Translations under genes and position numbers: made by a program
Shown here: one piece after another, positions 8,368 through 17,393 of the stretch
Numbering within the stretch: position 1 is the first letter of the stretch
Layout: each line of letters begins with the position of its first letter
Notes under the pieces: generated by a model
The model's input: the letters and a program-made list of their open reading frames with translations, nothing else
Databases searched by the model: none
Told to the model about the DNA's origin: nothing
NCBI GenBank assembly: GCA_037147395.1
Contig: JBAWVG010000001.1
Span: 1 to 64,000 of the forward strand
Direction of reading: 5' to 3'
DNA length: 64,000 nt
DNA from: VFJL01 sp037147395
Lineage (GTDB): Bacteria > Pseudomonadota > Gammaproteobacteria > Burkholderiales > Nitrosomonadaceae

Positions 8368-10278
8368 TTATGTATCCATTTTGCGCACAAACCTTGCATC
8401 GCAGGTCAGTTCCAATAGATCTATCTGAGAAATCTCTAACTCTACATGCGTTTCCGGCGGCATGTCTGGTAACGAGGGCACCCGCATTACCAGCGGTATG
8501 CGATCTAATCTCACCAGGTTCTCCTTCAGCACCTGAGCACCAATTTTATTGATACTCTCCTGCAATAACCAGCGCAGACACCAATACCGTTCCATGCTGC
8601 GTTGGAAATCTCCATAAGCTTCATAGACCGCCTCAAAATCTCTTATCACTATCAACAGCTCATCACCTTCTCTGGTGTACGGCGGCTCTTCTCTGCGCAG
8701 CAACGCGATTAATTGACGCTGATTAATGAGGTCTATATAGCGCCTCAATGGTGAGCTGATCCAGGCATACTGAGAGACTCCCAACCCTTGATGAGGAGCG
8801 GGGGAAGTACTCATCCGTACTTTCCCGCCGCTCTGATTGCGGTAAATGCCGGCAACACCTCCATCAGCTAACTGCTTACCCCACTCAGTATTAACCAGGA
8901 TCATCAGCTCCGCCACCAGCTTATCAATTGGCGAACCGCGTCGACGCTCAGTGATCATGACATGATCATCTTTAACGTTAAAGCTGTAATCGATCTTATC
9001 GTTGTTGCTATCGTTGCTCTTTCCCCTTAGTGACTCCATCCTACAAGCAAAATCCCACAATGCTCTCAATTCCTGGCCAAACGGATGATCAATAGTATTA
9101 CTTGCTATGGTATGTTCGTTAAAGTGCTGCTCCAATGTATCGTGTCTCAGATTCGCAGCAATCCTCACCTTCTCGATGCAACTGTGCGTAGTAGTTATGG
9201 TGAAGTCATCTGCCACCTCCAGATACATTGAAAGGACTGGGCACAGACGATCTTCGCAAAGGGTGTAGTGATGTATTACAGGTTCTGGCAACATAGTGAT
9301 CTTGTCACCCGGCATGTAGACCGTAGATAGTCGCTTTGCGACTACTTCATTCAAAGGTGACTCTGAACCAATCCCCAAAGCAGGAGCGGCAATATGGATT
9401 CCGATACGAATACTGCCAAACGGAAGCGGTGTCACTGAGAACGCATCATCAATTTCAGTGGTACTGGCGTCATCTATGCTAAAAGCAGCTACATTGGCTA
9501 CTGGCAGATCTGACGATGTGATCAGGTCATTGCTTACGTTGAGTGGATCGAATCCTATCCCTCCCGGAAAATATTCCAGTAGAAATCGGTTGAAATGATA
9601 TTCATGTGAGGATGGAATTGCACCACACTTCTCCAGAAGCTTGAGGGCGCTGAGCTTCATTGCAGCACAAGCTGCATCTAACGCCTTCCATTCAGTGCTA
9701 TTCTTGTCTGGTTGGTAGAGTAGCTCAGCCAACAGAGGCCTGAACTCGTCCGGCAAGGTGAGTGTAGTTAATAGACTCACATATTGAGATTGCTGCTCTG
9801 CCTGGAGACGTTTTTTATCCTGACTAGCAAGTGCTGACTTGAGTGCCTCTGGTGGCGCAGCTTTGTATCTTCCCCGGCCCTTTTTATAGAAGTACATCGG
9901 CGCCGCATGCAGCCGAATCAGCACTGCCGCCGCCTCTACTGGATTAGGCGAGTGCCCAAAATAATCTGCTGCCAGAGTATCACTGGCGAATTCAACATCA
10001 GTTACACAACACTCCCAGAGGAAACTCAAATCAAGTTCATCTGCTGTTTTTTGTGCAATGCACATGAATTCTGACAGTGGTGGCGCATCAAATTTCAGTA
10101 GTACCGATGCGCCTTTAATTTTCGAGCGCTTACCGTGAGGGGCCTCTACTTGCAGGGAAGTCACATTATCGGCAAGGATGGCGCCTACCTTAAAAGTGCC
10201 TTCTTCTTCGTAAAAAACATTCATGAGTTTTATTGCAGGCGTGGCCGGCGAAAGTGGCTTAAATAGCCGAGCCAGCAT
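8368..10278 (-). CDS. RNase II/RNB-family exoribonuclease
   Basis: A 636-residue protein with a central RNB catalytic domain. The conserved acid cluster is in FSIDDASTTEIDDAFSV (about residue 266), where the spaced aspartates bind Mg2+. YMPGDKITMLPE (about 325) and the arginine-rich WISSPLRRYIDLINQRQL (about 502-519) are also typical. I see only a short C-terminal beta region and no clear full S1 domain, which matches the betaproteobacterial VacB/RNase II subgroup. It degrades RNA 3' to 5' in the cytoplasm. The start could be 10278, or MNVFYEEE at 10224, where homologues often begin. A TATAAT box lies just upstream. Confidence 0.87.
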   Translation of the reverse strand: MLARLFKPLSPATPAIKLMNVFYEEEGTFKVGAILADNVTSLQVEAPHGKRSKIKGASVLLKFDAPPLSEFMCIAQKTADELDLSFLWECCVTDVEFASDTLAADYFGHSPNPVEAAAVLIRLHAAPMYFYKKGRGRYKAAPPEALKSALASQDKKRLQAEQQSQYVSLLTTLTLPDEFRPLLAELLYQPDKNSTEWKALDAACAAMKLSALKLLEKCGAIPSSHEYHFNRFLLEYFPGGIGFDPLNVSNDLITSSDLPVANVAAFSIDDASTTEIDDAFSVTPLPFGSIRIGIHIAAPALGIGSESPLNEVVAKRLSTVYMPGDKITMLPEPVIHHYTLCEDRLCPVLSMYLEVADDFTITTTHSCIEKVRIAANLRHDTLEQHFNEHTIASNTIDHPFGQELRALWDFACRMESLRGKSNDSNNDKIDYSFNVKDDHVMITERRRGSPIDKLVAELMILVNTEWGKQLADGGVAGIYRNQSGGKVRMSTSPAPHQGLGVSQYAWISSPLRRYIDLINQRQLIALLRREEPPYTREGDELLIVIRDFEAVYEAYGDFQRSMERYWCLRWLLQESINKIGAQVLKENLVRLDRIPLVMRVPSLPDMPPETHVELEISQIDLLELTCDARFVRKMDT

Positions 10279-10299
10279 GGGCTAATGCATCGACAAGAG

Positions 10300-10305
10300 A
10301 TTATA
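10300..10305 (-). promoter_or_regulatory. Probable -10 box for the RNB gene
   Basis: On the minus strand this reads TATAAT, a perfect consensus, about 22 bases before the 10278 start codon. No convincing -35 hexamer stands 16-18 bases upstream, so an activator or a weak promoter is possible. The same strand and spacing support a promoter separating this gene from secA. Confidence 0.42.
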
Positions 10306-10448
10306 CCCCGAACCTCATACCAACGCGTTCGCATAGTGCGAGTGCGCCGAGTTATCAAGCCGATAATGACCGTTCAGATATAATCTACGAGGGAACATAT
10401 TCGGCAGGACTCTCGCCGATTCTGCTCAGTTACCGCTATCTGCTATAG

Positions 10449-13175
10449 TTAGTCCAGCTTTCCGTGACACTGCTTATACTTTTTCCCAGAGCCGCATGGG
10501 CAAGGGTCATTACGGCCAATCTTGTTATTTTGTCGAACGAACGGCTGATGCTTCTCCTGTCCGTCCTGCTGTTCACCATCCTCCCCCAATACTTCTTCAT
10601 AATCTGCATGGTGGTACTGAACATTAACTGGTGGCCGCGTTGCCTCAGCCACCTCTTCCACTTGCTGCTCACTTCTAATCTGAACCGTCATAAGTATTCT
10701 AGTAACTTCAGCCTTGATTCCTTCCAGCATGGTAGTAAATAGGTCAAAAGCCTCGCGCTTATATTCTTGCTTTGGATTCTTCTGCGCATAACCACGCAAA
10801 TGGATACCCTGGCGCAGATGATCTAACGCTGCCAAATGCTCTCGCCAATGAGTGTCCAGGCTTTGCAACATTACCGCGCGCTCGTAGTGATGCATGACAC
10901 TTGCGCCGACCTGCTGGACCTTACTCTGATAATGTTCTCGGACTACCCCCGCAACACGCTCAAGAAGATTCTCTTCATGTAGATCGGGTTCTTTTTTCAA
11001 CCATTCATGCAGCGGTAAATGTAATTGGTACTCTCCAGTTAAAGCCTTCTCCAATCCCGGTACGTCCCATTGTTCTTCGACGCTTTGTGGCGGTATATAA
11101 AGGCCGATAAGACTACTTAGCACATCCTCACGCATCGCCGTGATGGTCTCTGAAATATCCTCTGACTCCATTAACTCGTTACGCTGCTGGTATATCACCT
11201 TGCGTTGATCATTGGCAACGTCATCGTATTCCAGCAATTGTTTGCGCATATCGAAGTTACGGGCCTCTACTTTTCGTTGAGCATTCTCAATGGCGCGCGT
11301 GACCCATGGGTGCTCAATTGCCTCACCTTCCGGCATATTTAATCGCTGCATAATGTTGGCCACACGATCGGAAGCAAAGATACGCAAGAGTGGATCTTCC
11401 AACGACAGATAGAATCGACTAGAACCGGGATCACCCTGTCGCCCAGATCGGCCGCGCAATTGGTTATCCACGCGTCGTGATTCATGACGTTCAGTCCCAA
11501 TAATATGCAACCCTCCCTGCTTTAGCACCTCGTCGTGGAGATTCTGCCACTGTGTTCGCAACTCGGTGATTTGCTCCCCCTTAGATGACTCGTTCAGACT
11601 GTCGCTTAACTGGATGCGGTCGATCTCCGGTTCTGGGTTGCCACCTAATACAATGTCGGTTCCTCGTCCGGCCATATTGGTGGCGATAGTGACCATTTTA
11701 GGACGTCCAGCCTGCGCGACTATTTCTGCTTCACGTGCATGCTGTTTAGCATTAAGCACTTGATGCGGCAGCTTTTCCTGAGTGAGCAGTCCAGATAATA
11801 GTTCATTACTTTCAATTGAAGTTGTACCCACTAAAACTGGCTGACCACGCTGGTAACAGTCTTTAATGTCTGCAATGATTGCTTGATGCTTCTCGTTTGT
11901 AGTGCGGAATACCTGATCCATGCGATCGTCACGAACCATCGGGCGATGTGTCGGAACAATCACTGTCTCCAACCCATAGATTTGTTGAAATTCGTAAGCC
12001 TCAGTATCTGCTGTACCCGTCATTCCAGATAGCTTTTGATACATACGGAAATAATTCTGGAATGTTATCGAGGCAAGCGTCTGGTTCTCTTTCTGAATCG
12101 GAACACCTTCCTTCGCCTCTACCGCCTGATGCAATCCTTCTGACCAGCGTCTACCGGACATTAGACGCCCCGTAAACTCATCCACGATGATCACTTCATT
12201 GTCCTGTACCACGTAGTGCTGATCAAGATGGAATAGCGCATGGGCACGTAGCGCTGCGTATAGATGATGCACTAGATTGATATTGCTGGGATCGTAGAGA
12301 TTGGTTCCTGGGAGCAGTAGCCCAGATTGGGTGAGTAATTTTTCTACATGCTCAAAACCTGCTTCACTCAGCAATACTTGTTGCGTCTTTTCATCTACGC
12401 TAAAATCACCTGGACTATCCTCTTTCTCTTGTCGTGCTAGTCTTGGTATTAATGCGTTCATCCGGGTATAAACTTCGCTACTGCCTTCTGCCTGACCCGA
12501 AATGATCAAAGGTGTACGTGCCTCGTCAATCAAGATTGAATCGACTTCATCAACGATTGCATAATTCAGGTGACGTTGAACCCGCTCTGCAGGGTGGTTC
12601 ACCATATTGTCACGCAGATAATCGAAACCGAATTCGTTATTGGTACCGTAAGTAATGTCAGCAGCGTAGGCGGCTTGTTTTGCGCCATGCTCCATTTGCG
12701 AAAGAATCACGCCCACGCTGATGCCGAGGAACTGATAGATCCGTCCCATCCACTCAGCATCTCTCTTTGCTAGATAATCGTTCACAGTTACTAGGTGCAC
12801 GCCTTTTCCAGACAATGCATTGAGATACGAGGGCAAGGTCGCCATCAGCGTCTTACCTTCCCCTGTACGCATCTCCGCAATCTTACCGCTATGTAAAACC
12901 ATGCCACCTATCAACTGCACACCAAAGTGGCGCATCCCCAGTACCCGCTTGCTAGCCTCGCGTACTACTGCAAACGCTTCTGGTAGCAAGGCATCCAAAG
13001 TTTCTCCATCGGCTATACGACTTTTGAACTCATCGGTTTTAGCCCGCAACTCTGTGTCAGTAAGCGCTGCCAACCCAGGCTCCAGCGCGTTAATCACACC
13101 AACCTCTTGGAAATATTGCTTAATTAGCCGATCGTTACGGCTGCCAAAGATTTTCTTGAGCAGATTATTCAGCAT
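10449..13175 (-). CDS. secA: Preprotein translocase ATPase SecA
   Basis: A 908-residue motor ATPase that drives unfolded proteins through SecYEG. The Walker A motif is EMRTGEGKT (residues 101-109) and the Walker B/DEAD-like motif is VDEVDSILIDEART (about 207). The SEC-C zinc motif CPCGSGKKYKQCH closes the protein. The open frame runs further upstream to 13247, but that stretch contains the intrinsic terminator at 13211-13243. The true start is the ATG at 13175 (MLNNLLKKIFGSRN), preceded by a GGGA site. It follows the M23 gene on the same strand, the usual betaproteobacterial arrangement. Confidence 0.96.
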   Translation of the reverse strand: MLNNLLKKIFGSRNDRLIKQYFQEVGVINALEPGLAALTDTELRAKTDEFKSRIADGETLDALLPEAFAVVREASKRVLGMRHFGVQLIGGMVLHSGKIAEMRTGEGKTLMATLPSYLNALSGKGVHLVTVNDYLAKRDAEWMGRIYQFLGISVGVILSQMEHGAKQAAYAADITYGTNNEFGFDYLRDNMVNHPAERVQRHLNYAIVDEVDSILIDEARTPLIISGQAEGSSEVYTRMNALIPRLARQEKEDSPGDFSVDEKTQQVLLSEAGFEHVEKLLTQSGLLLPGTNLYDPSNINLVHHLYAALRAHALFHLDQHYVVQDNEVIIVDEFTGRLMSGRRWSEGLHQAVEAKEGVPIQKENQTLASITFQNYFRMYQKLSGMTGTADTEAYEFQQIYGLETVIVPTHRPMVRDDRMDQVFRTTNEKHQAIIADIKDCYQRGQPVLVGTTSIESNELLSGLLTQEKLPHQVLNAKQHAREAEIVAQAGRPKMVTIATNMAGRGTDIVLGGNPEPEIDRIQLSDSLNESSKGEQITELRTQWQNLHDEVLKQGGLHIIGTERHESRRVDNQLRGRSGRQGDPGSSRFYLSLEDPLLRIFASDRVANIMQRLNMPEGEAIEHPWVTRAIENAQRKVEARNFDMRKQLLEYDDVANDQRKVIYQQRNELMESEDISETITAMREDVLSSLIGLYIPPQSVEEQWDVPGLEKALTGEYQLHLPLHEWLKKEPDLHEENLLERVAGVVREHYQSKVQQVGASVMHHYERAVMLQSLDTHWREHLAALDHLRQGIHLRGYAQKNPKQEYKREAFDLFTTMLEGIKAEVTRILMTVQIRSEQQVEEVAEATRPPVNVQYHHADYEEVLGEDGEQQDGQEKHQPFVRQNNKIGRNDPCPCGSGKKYKQCHGKLD

Positions 13176-13210
13176 AAATTCCCGATTAATTTTTGTTTTA
13201 ACAGTCTTCC

Positions 13211-13243
13211 AAAAACAAAAGGGTGAGGTTTTCAGCCTCACCC
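13211..13243 (-). terminator. Intrinsic terminator between the M23 gene and secA
   Basis: A perfect 8-bp stem (GGGTGAGG pairing with CCTCACCC) encloses a 7-base loop. On the minus strand it is followed by TTTTGTTTTT. It lies 23 bases after the M23 peptidase stop and ends only 35 bases before the secA ATG. The U-tract is broken by one G, so it may leak. It could act as a plain terminator or as an attenuator in the secA leader. Confidence 0.85.
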
Positions 13244-13266
13244 CCACAGCAGTGCATCATTTCAAC

Positions 13267-14184
13267 TTATCCAGTTGCTTTCAGGAATCGCGTCGGATTT
13301 TGCGGTAGGCCCCTGTGCCTGACTTCAAAGTGAAGGTGTGGCCCGGTAGAACGGCCGGTGCTCCCCACTTCTGCGATCCTCTGCCCCCGTAATACTACTT
13401 GACCAGTTTTAACAAGACGCCTAGCAGCGTGAGCATATCGACTAACGAGGTCATTGCCGTGGTCAATATCAATCATGTTACCATATTCAGGATGATAGTC
13501 CGAGTAGACAACAACACCACCTGCTGAGGCTATGATTGGCGTCCCTATCTCAGCAATGAAATCAACCCCTTCATGGAAAGCACTTTTCCCTGAAAATGGA
13601 TCTATTCTCAAACCAAAGCTGGACGTAAACCACTTTGCTTCAACCGGTACGAGAGTTGGTAGTGTTTTCTTCTTAATTCTGTCATGCAGCAGAAAAGTGT
13701 CGAGCGCACCCATTTTATCGGTCCGATCACTCAGCGCTAGCGATAACTCATTCATTCTGCTATTAAATTCATCAAATGATATATCTTGCGCTGGCAAGCT
13801 GGAAGCCGCACCCCCTTGTCCGAGGGTCTGATTAAACAGAAACTCCTGAGGCTTGATGCCAGATAATTCAGCCAGACGCTCACCCAAGCTATCGAGCCGC
13901 AAGAGCTGGGCCTGCATCTGCCCCATTCTGACAGCCATGGCATTCAAACTATCGCGCAGGTATGATTGGTTTTTTTGGTGCTCTTCCTGCTGCACACTCA
14001 GAACTAAGGACCGAAGGGATGGACTATCTATCTTATCTGCATAGCGCAAAGATAGATAATTCAACCCCATTACCAGCATTATAATTACGAGTAAGAGAGC
14101 TCCCGCCAGCAGCGTTAAATGCGTGCCGGTCAGGGTCAGAGTCCTCGCTCTTACCAGATTACTGGAAACCAGTATTACATTCAT
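13267..14184 (-). CDS. M23-family (LytM-domain) peptidoglycan endopeptidase
   Basis: A 305-residue membrane-anchored protein. One transmembrane helix lies at about 22-47, followed by a coiled-coil-like stretch (about 60-110) and a C-terminal LytM domain (about 190-300). The zinc ligands are visible in HEGVDF and in HLHFEVRH, so the enzyme looks catalytically competent. Such proteins cut peptide cross-links in the wall. The frame is open to 14220, but MNVILVSSNLVRAR at 14184 has an AGGAAA ribosome site and is preferred. It is divergent from the DUF721 gene, with 26 bp between start codons. Confidence 0.88.
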   Translation of the reverse strand: MNVILVSSNLVRARTLTLTGTHLTLLAGALLLVIIMLVMGLNYLSLRYADKIDSPSLRSLVLSVQQEEHQKNQSYLRDSLNAMAVRMGQMQAQLLRLDSLGERLAELSGIKPQEFLFNQTLGQGGAASSLPAQDISFDEFNSRMNELSLALSDRTDKMGALDTFLLHDRIKKKTLPTLVPVEAKWFTSSFGLRIDPFSGKSAFHEGVDFIAEIGTPIIASAGGVVVYSDYHPEYGNMIDIDHGNDLVSRYAHAARRLVKTGQVVLRGQRIAEVGSTGRSTGPHLHFEVRHRGLPQNPTRFLKATG

Positions 14185-14210
14185 CGTATTTCCTAAATTC
14201 TCGCGCAGAT

Positions 14211-14681
14211 ATGACCGCACGCAAGATTGATTTTTACCTAACTACCCTCGGCGCTGCAGATCAGCAAGGCCTAATCGCTCAGGCGAGCGAACTAGCACTG
14301 ATACAACGAGCATTAACGGAAATTATTCCGCCTCGATTATCAATATACTGCACCGTTGGCAGGATTTCCAAAGGAAATTTGACTCTCTATACGACTAACG
14401 GCGCAATTGCTGCCAAACTGAAGCAGATTTCACCTTCACTGCTCTTAAAATTTCAGAAGAAAAATATTGAGGTTACTGCAATTCGAGTTGCTGTGCAAGC
14501 ACATAACCCTTTTGCATTTGTTGATAAGAAGATCGACAAAGACTTGACTATCGGACCGCTTGGTTTGAACAACTTGAGTCAACTAGCTGCAGGACTGCCC
14601 CCATCCCCACTAAAAACCGCGGTTGAGTCACTACTAAAAAAACAAATTACTCAGACTACATTGACCCCCCCTACTATCTGA
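14211..14681 (+). CDS. DciA-like DUF721 protein
   Basis: A 156-residue basic protein. The N-terminal ~100 residues have the DUF721 fold pattern: a helix, then alternating strands such as LSIYCTVGRISKGNLTLY and a helix GAIAAKLKQISPSLL. DciA of this family loads the replicative helicase DnaB in bacteria lacking DnaC. The betaproteobacterial gene beside secA is usually annotated only as DUF721, so loader function is inferred from the family. The C-terminus (from about 115) is probably flexible. It is the only gene in this stretch on the plus strand, wedged between ftsZ and the M23 gene. Confidence 0.75.
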   Translation: MTARKIDFYLTTLGAADQQGLIAQASELALIQRALTEIIPPRLSIYCTVGRISKGNLTLYTTNGAIAAKLKQISPSLLLKFQKKNIEVTAIRVAVQAHNPFAFVDKKIDKDLTIGPLGLNNLSQLAAGLPPSPLKTAVESLLKKQITQTTLTPPTI

Positions 14682-14846
14682 TGGAAATATCTTCATATAG
14701 CGCGAGGGGGATGGCGCTCCTGCTGCCTATATTAGGCTGCGATATTGTGGGGACAATGGCAGCTAAATGGCTTACTCCGAACCCCCTAATCGGAGACGGA
14801 TTCGGCCATCGGCACTTGGACCATAATTAAATGCGCTTTCAGTAAA
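14682..14846. other. Gap where lpxC is expected
   Basis: 165 bp between the DUF721 stop and the ftsZ stop. No coding frame resembling LpxC, intact or broken, is visible. A small dyad (CTCCGA at 14775-14780, TCGGAG at 14790-14795) has no T-run and is not a clear terminator. Confidence 0.6.
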
Positions 14847-16013
14847 TTAATCAGCCTGTTTCCGAAGGAATGCAGGTATATCCAATACATCTACCCCAGA
14901 CTGCCTCATTGCTTCCACTGTCGCATCGTGCCTTCTGTTGGTGCGTATCGCAGCGGGAATCTCCAACTCCTTCCAGCCCGCCACATCTACCAATACTGCA
15001 TCATCTGTTCCAGTCCTAGTATGGATAATACTTAACGGTTTCGGCTGAGTACGGCTGACCACCCCACCCAAACCAGTTGCAACCATGGTGACCCTAAGGT
15101 TATCTCCCATGCTCTCGTCGATTACGGTGCCAACAATTACGGTTGCATCTTCAGCGGTAAAGTCTTTGATCGTACTCATCACTTCATGAACCTCTCGCAT
15201 CTTCATCCCCGAACTGGCGGTGATATTCACTAAGACCCCGCGCGCCCCAGAGAGGTTCATGTCTTCTAGCAACGGGCTTGATACCGCCTGCTCTGCCGCT
15301 GCCCGCGCTCGATCGACACCCGAGGCAAGCGCGGAACCCATCATCGCCACCCCCATTTCCGACATCACCGTCTTCACATCAGCGAAGTCTACATTTACCA
15401 GACCGGGACAGTTGATGACCTCTGCTATTCCGGCAACTGCACCATATAGAACATTATTTGCGGCCTTAAATGCGTCCAGCATACTTACATCTTCTCCCAA
15501 CACCATCATCAACTTATCGTTAGGAATCACTATCAACGAGTCAACATGCTGTGACAGCGCCTCCATTCCTATCTGCGCTGCTTTCAGTCGCTTACCCTCA
15601 AATGCAAAGGGCTTTGTCACCACCGCTACAGTAAGAATACCCATTTCCTTAGCTACCTGCGCCACCACGGGTGCAGCACCGGTGCCTGTTCCACCCCCCA
15701 TGCCGGCAGTAACAAATAGCATATCCGCACCTTCGATCAGTTCAGCGATACGGTCACGGTCTTCTAGAGCCGCTTCCCGACCAATCTCGGGATTCGCCCC
15801 CGCACCCAATCCTTTAGTGATTTCCGACCCCAGTTGCAGCAGTGTGCGCGCTTGATTACGCTTCAGTGCCTGAGCATCGGTATTGGCACAAATGAACTCA
15901 ACACCCTGCACACCGTTCTGAATCATGTGGTCTACAGCATTACCTCCGCAACCACCGACACCGATAACTTTGATAACCGCTTCCTGTGTTTGTGTATCCA
16001 TGATTTCGAACAT
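14847..16013 (-). CDS. ftsZ: Cell division protein FtsZ
   Basis: The 388-residue tubulin-like GTPase that forms the division ring. GVGGCGGNAV (about 18-27) binds nucleotide. The tubulin signature GMGGGTGTGAAP is at residues 104-115. The T7 synergy-loop region ADVKTVMSEMG is near 210. The C-terminal peptide LDIPAFLRKQ is the conserved docking site for FtsA and ZipA. The frame opens at 16046, but the ATG at 16013 has a strong AAAGGAGA site and gives the usual N-terminus. It is the last gene of the dcw cluster. A leader of about 120 bp separates it from ftsA and may hold its own promoter. Confidence 0.96.
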   Translation of the reverse strand: MFEIMDTQTQEAVIKVIGVGGCGGNAVDHMIQNGVQGVEFICANTDAQALKRNQARTLLQLGSEITKGLGAGANPEIGREAALEDRDRIAELIEGADMLFVTAGMGGGTGTGAAPVVAQVAKEMGILTVAVVTKPFAFEGKRLKAAQIGMEALSQHVDSLIVIPNDKLMMVLGEDVSMLDAFKAANNVLYGAVAGIAEVINCPGLVNVDFADVKTVMSEMGVAMMGSALASGVDRARAAAEQAVSSPLLEDMNLSGARGVLVNITASSGMKMREVHEVMSTIKDFTAEDATVIVGTVIDESMGDNLRVTMVATGLGGVVSRTQPKPLSIIHTRTGTDDAVLVDVAGWKELEIPAAIRTNRRHDATVEAMRQSGVDVLDIPAFLRKQAD

Positions 16014-16133
16014 TATGTTTCTCCTTTTATGAATTAAAAACACCATCTAGAATTATTCTTAAACTTTGAACCCTAAATCTGACAAACTTGATAACGCACA
16101 CCACACATTCATTCCACCTCTTATTCCAAACTC

Positions 16134-17372
16134 CTAAAAGTTTCCCTGAAACCAGCTTCTCATCCTTTCAAGAACCTGTTTCGTCGAGTTGCCCTGCAGC
16201 CGACTGTGCTGCTGGCGCTGAATTTGCTCCATACCAGCAATAATCAAGCCGACACCGGTCGAGAACCGCGGGGTACGTACAACTTCTGCCAAGCTGCCCC
16301 GATAAAGTGGCAGTCCCAACCGCACCGGCATGTGGAATATTTCCTCACCCAGCTCCACCATCCCTTGCAGTGAACTGCTACCACCCGTAATGACGATCCC
16401 GGAAGAAAGCAACTCCTCGAAACCGCTACGACGCAGCTCGCTCTGCACCAGCGAATAGAGCTCTTCTACCCGCGGCTCAATCACTTCCGCCAATGTCTGC
16501 CTTGAAAGCTGGCGCGCACCTCGCTCGCCTACGCCCGATACCTCTACCATTTCATTAGGGTCAGCCATACCCCTCAGAGCGCAGCCGTAGCTACACTTAA
16601 TATCCTCTGCATCCTTTGTCGGTGTGCGTAATGCCATTGCAATATCATTGGTAATCTGGTCTCCTGCAATCGGGATTACCGCCGTATGGCGAATTGCGCC
16701 ATTAGTAAATACTGCAATATCGGTGGTTCCTCCGCCTATATCGACTAGGCACACACCCAGATCTTTCTCATCTTCCGACAAAACAGCCATTGCTGATGCC
16801 AGTGGTTGCAACACCAAATCGCGCACCTCCAAGCCACAACGACGTACGCACTTCATGATGTTCTGAGCTGCCGATACCGCACCCGTGACAATATGCACCT
16901 TTACTTCTAGACGTATACCACTCATGCCGATCGGTTCGCGCACATCCTCCTGTCCATCTACAATGAATTCTTGATTGAGGATATGCAGCACCTGCTGATC
17001 TGCCGGAATATTTACTGCCTTAGCCGTTTCCATCACTCTTTCAACATCTATGCGCGACACCTCTTTGTCCTTTATCGCCACCGTTCCATGAGAATTAAAG
17101 CTCCTGATATGGCTTCCAGCAATTCCTGTGTACACTTCACGAATCTTGCAATTAGCCATCAGCTCCGCTTCTTCTAAAGCTCGCTGAATTGCGTTCACTG
17201 TAGTTTCGATATTGACGACCACCCCTTTTTTTAGGCCGCGCGAAGGGTGGCTTCCCATGCCAATAATTTCAAATCCACCCTCTGGCTTAACCTCAACGAC
17301 GATGGCAACGATCTTTGAAGTGCCAATATCGAGGCCAACAATTAGGTTGCGATTTTCATTAACTCTACTCAT
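16134..17372 (-). CDS. ftsA: Cell division protein FtsA
   Basis: A 412-residue actin-like ATPase that anchors FtsZ to the membrane. The phosphate-1 loop is GLDIGTSKIVAIV (about 14-26). The phosphate-2 motif VDIGGGTTDIAVF is near residue 209, and the adenosine motif GIVITGGSSSLQG near 335. The C-terminal amphipathic helix LERMRSWFQGNF is the membrane-targeting sequence. It lies 21 bp after ftsQ in the dcw order, with all usual domains including 1C (about 85-165). Confidence 0.96.
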   Translation of the reverse strand: MSRVNENRNLIVGLDIGTSKIVAIVVEVKPEGGFEIIGMGSHPSRGLKKGVVVNIETTVNAIQRALEEAELMANCKIREVYTGIAGSHIRSFNSHGTVAIKDKEVSRIDVERVMETAKAVNIPADQQVLHILNQEFIVDGQEDVREPIGMSGIRLEVKVHIVTGAVSAAQNIMKCVRRCGLEVRDLVLQPLASAMAVLSEDEKDLGVCLVDIGGGTTDIAVFTNGAIRHTAVIPIAGDQITNDIAMALRTPTKDAEDIKCSYGCALRGMADPNEMVEVSGVGERGARQLSRQTLAEVIEPRVEELYSLVQSELRRSGFEELLSSGIVITGGSSSLQGMVELGEEIFHMPVRLGLPLYRGSLAEVVRTPRFSTGVGLIIAGMEQIQRQQHSRLQGNSTKQVLERMRSWFQGNF

Positions 17373-17393
17373 CTATTTTACGTATCCTTAATC

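Noticed and set aside
15220..15855. A 211-codon open frame antisense to ftsZ
   Set aside because: It lies wholly inside ftsZ, is rich in Ser, Pro, Ala and Ile as antisense frames are, and has no recognisable domain or ribosome site.
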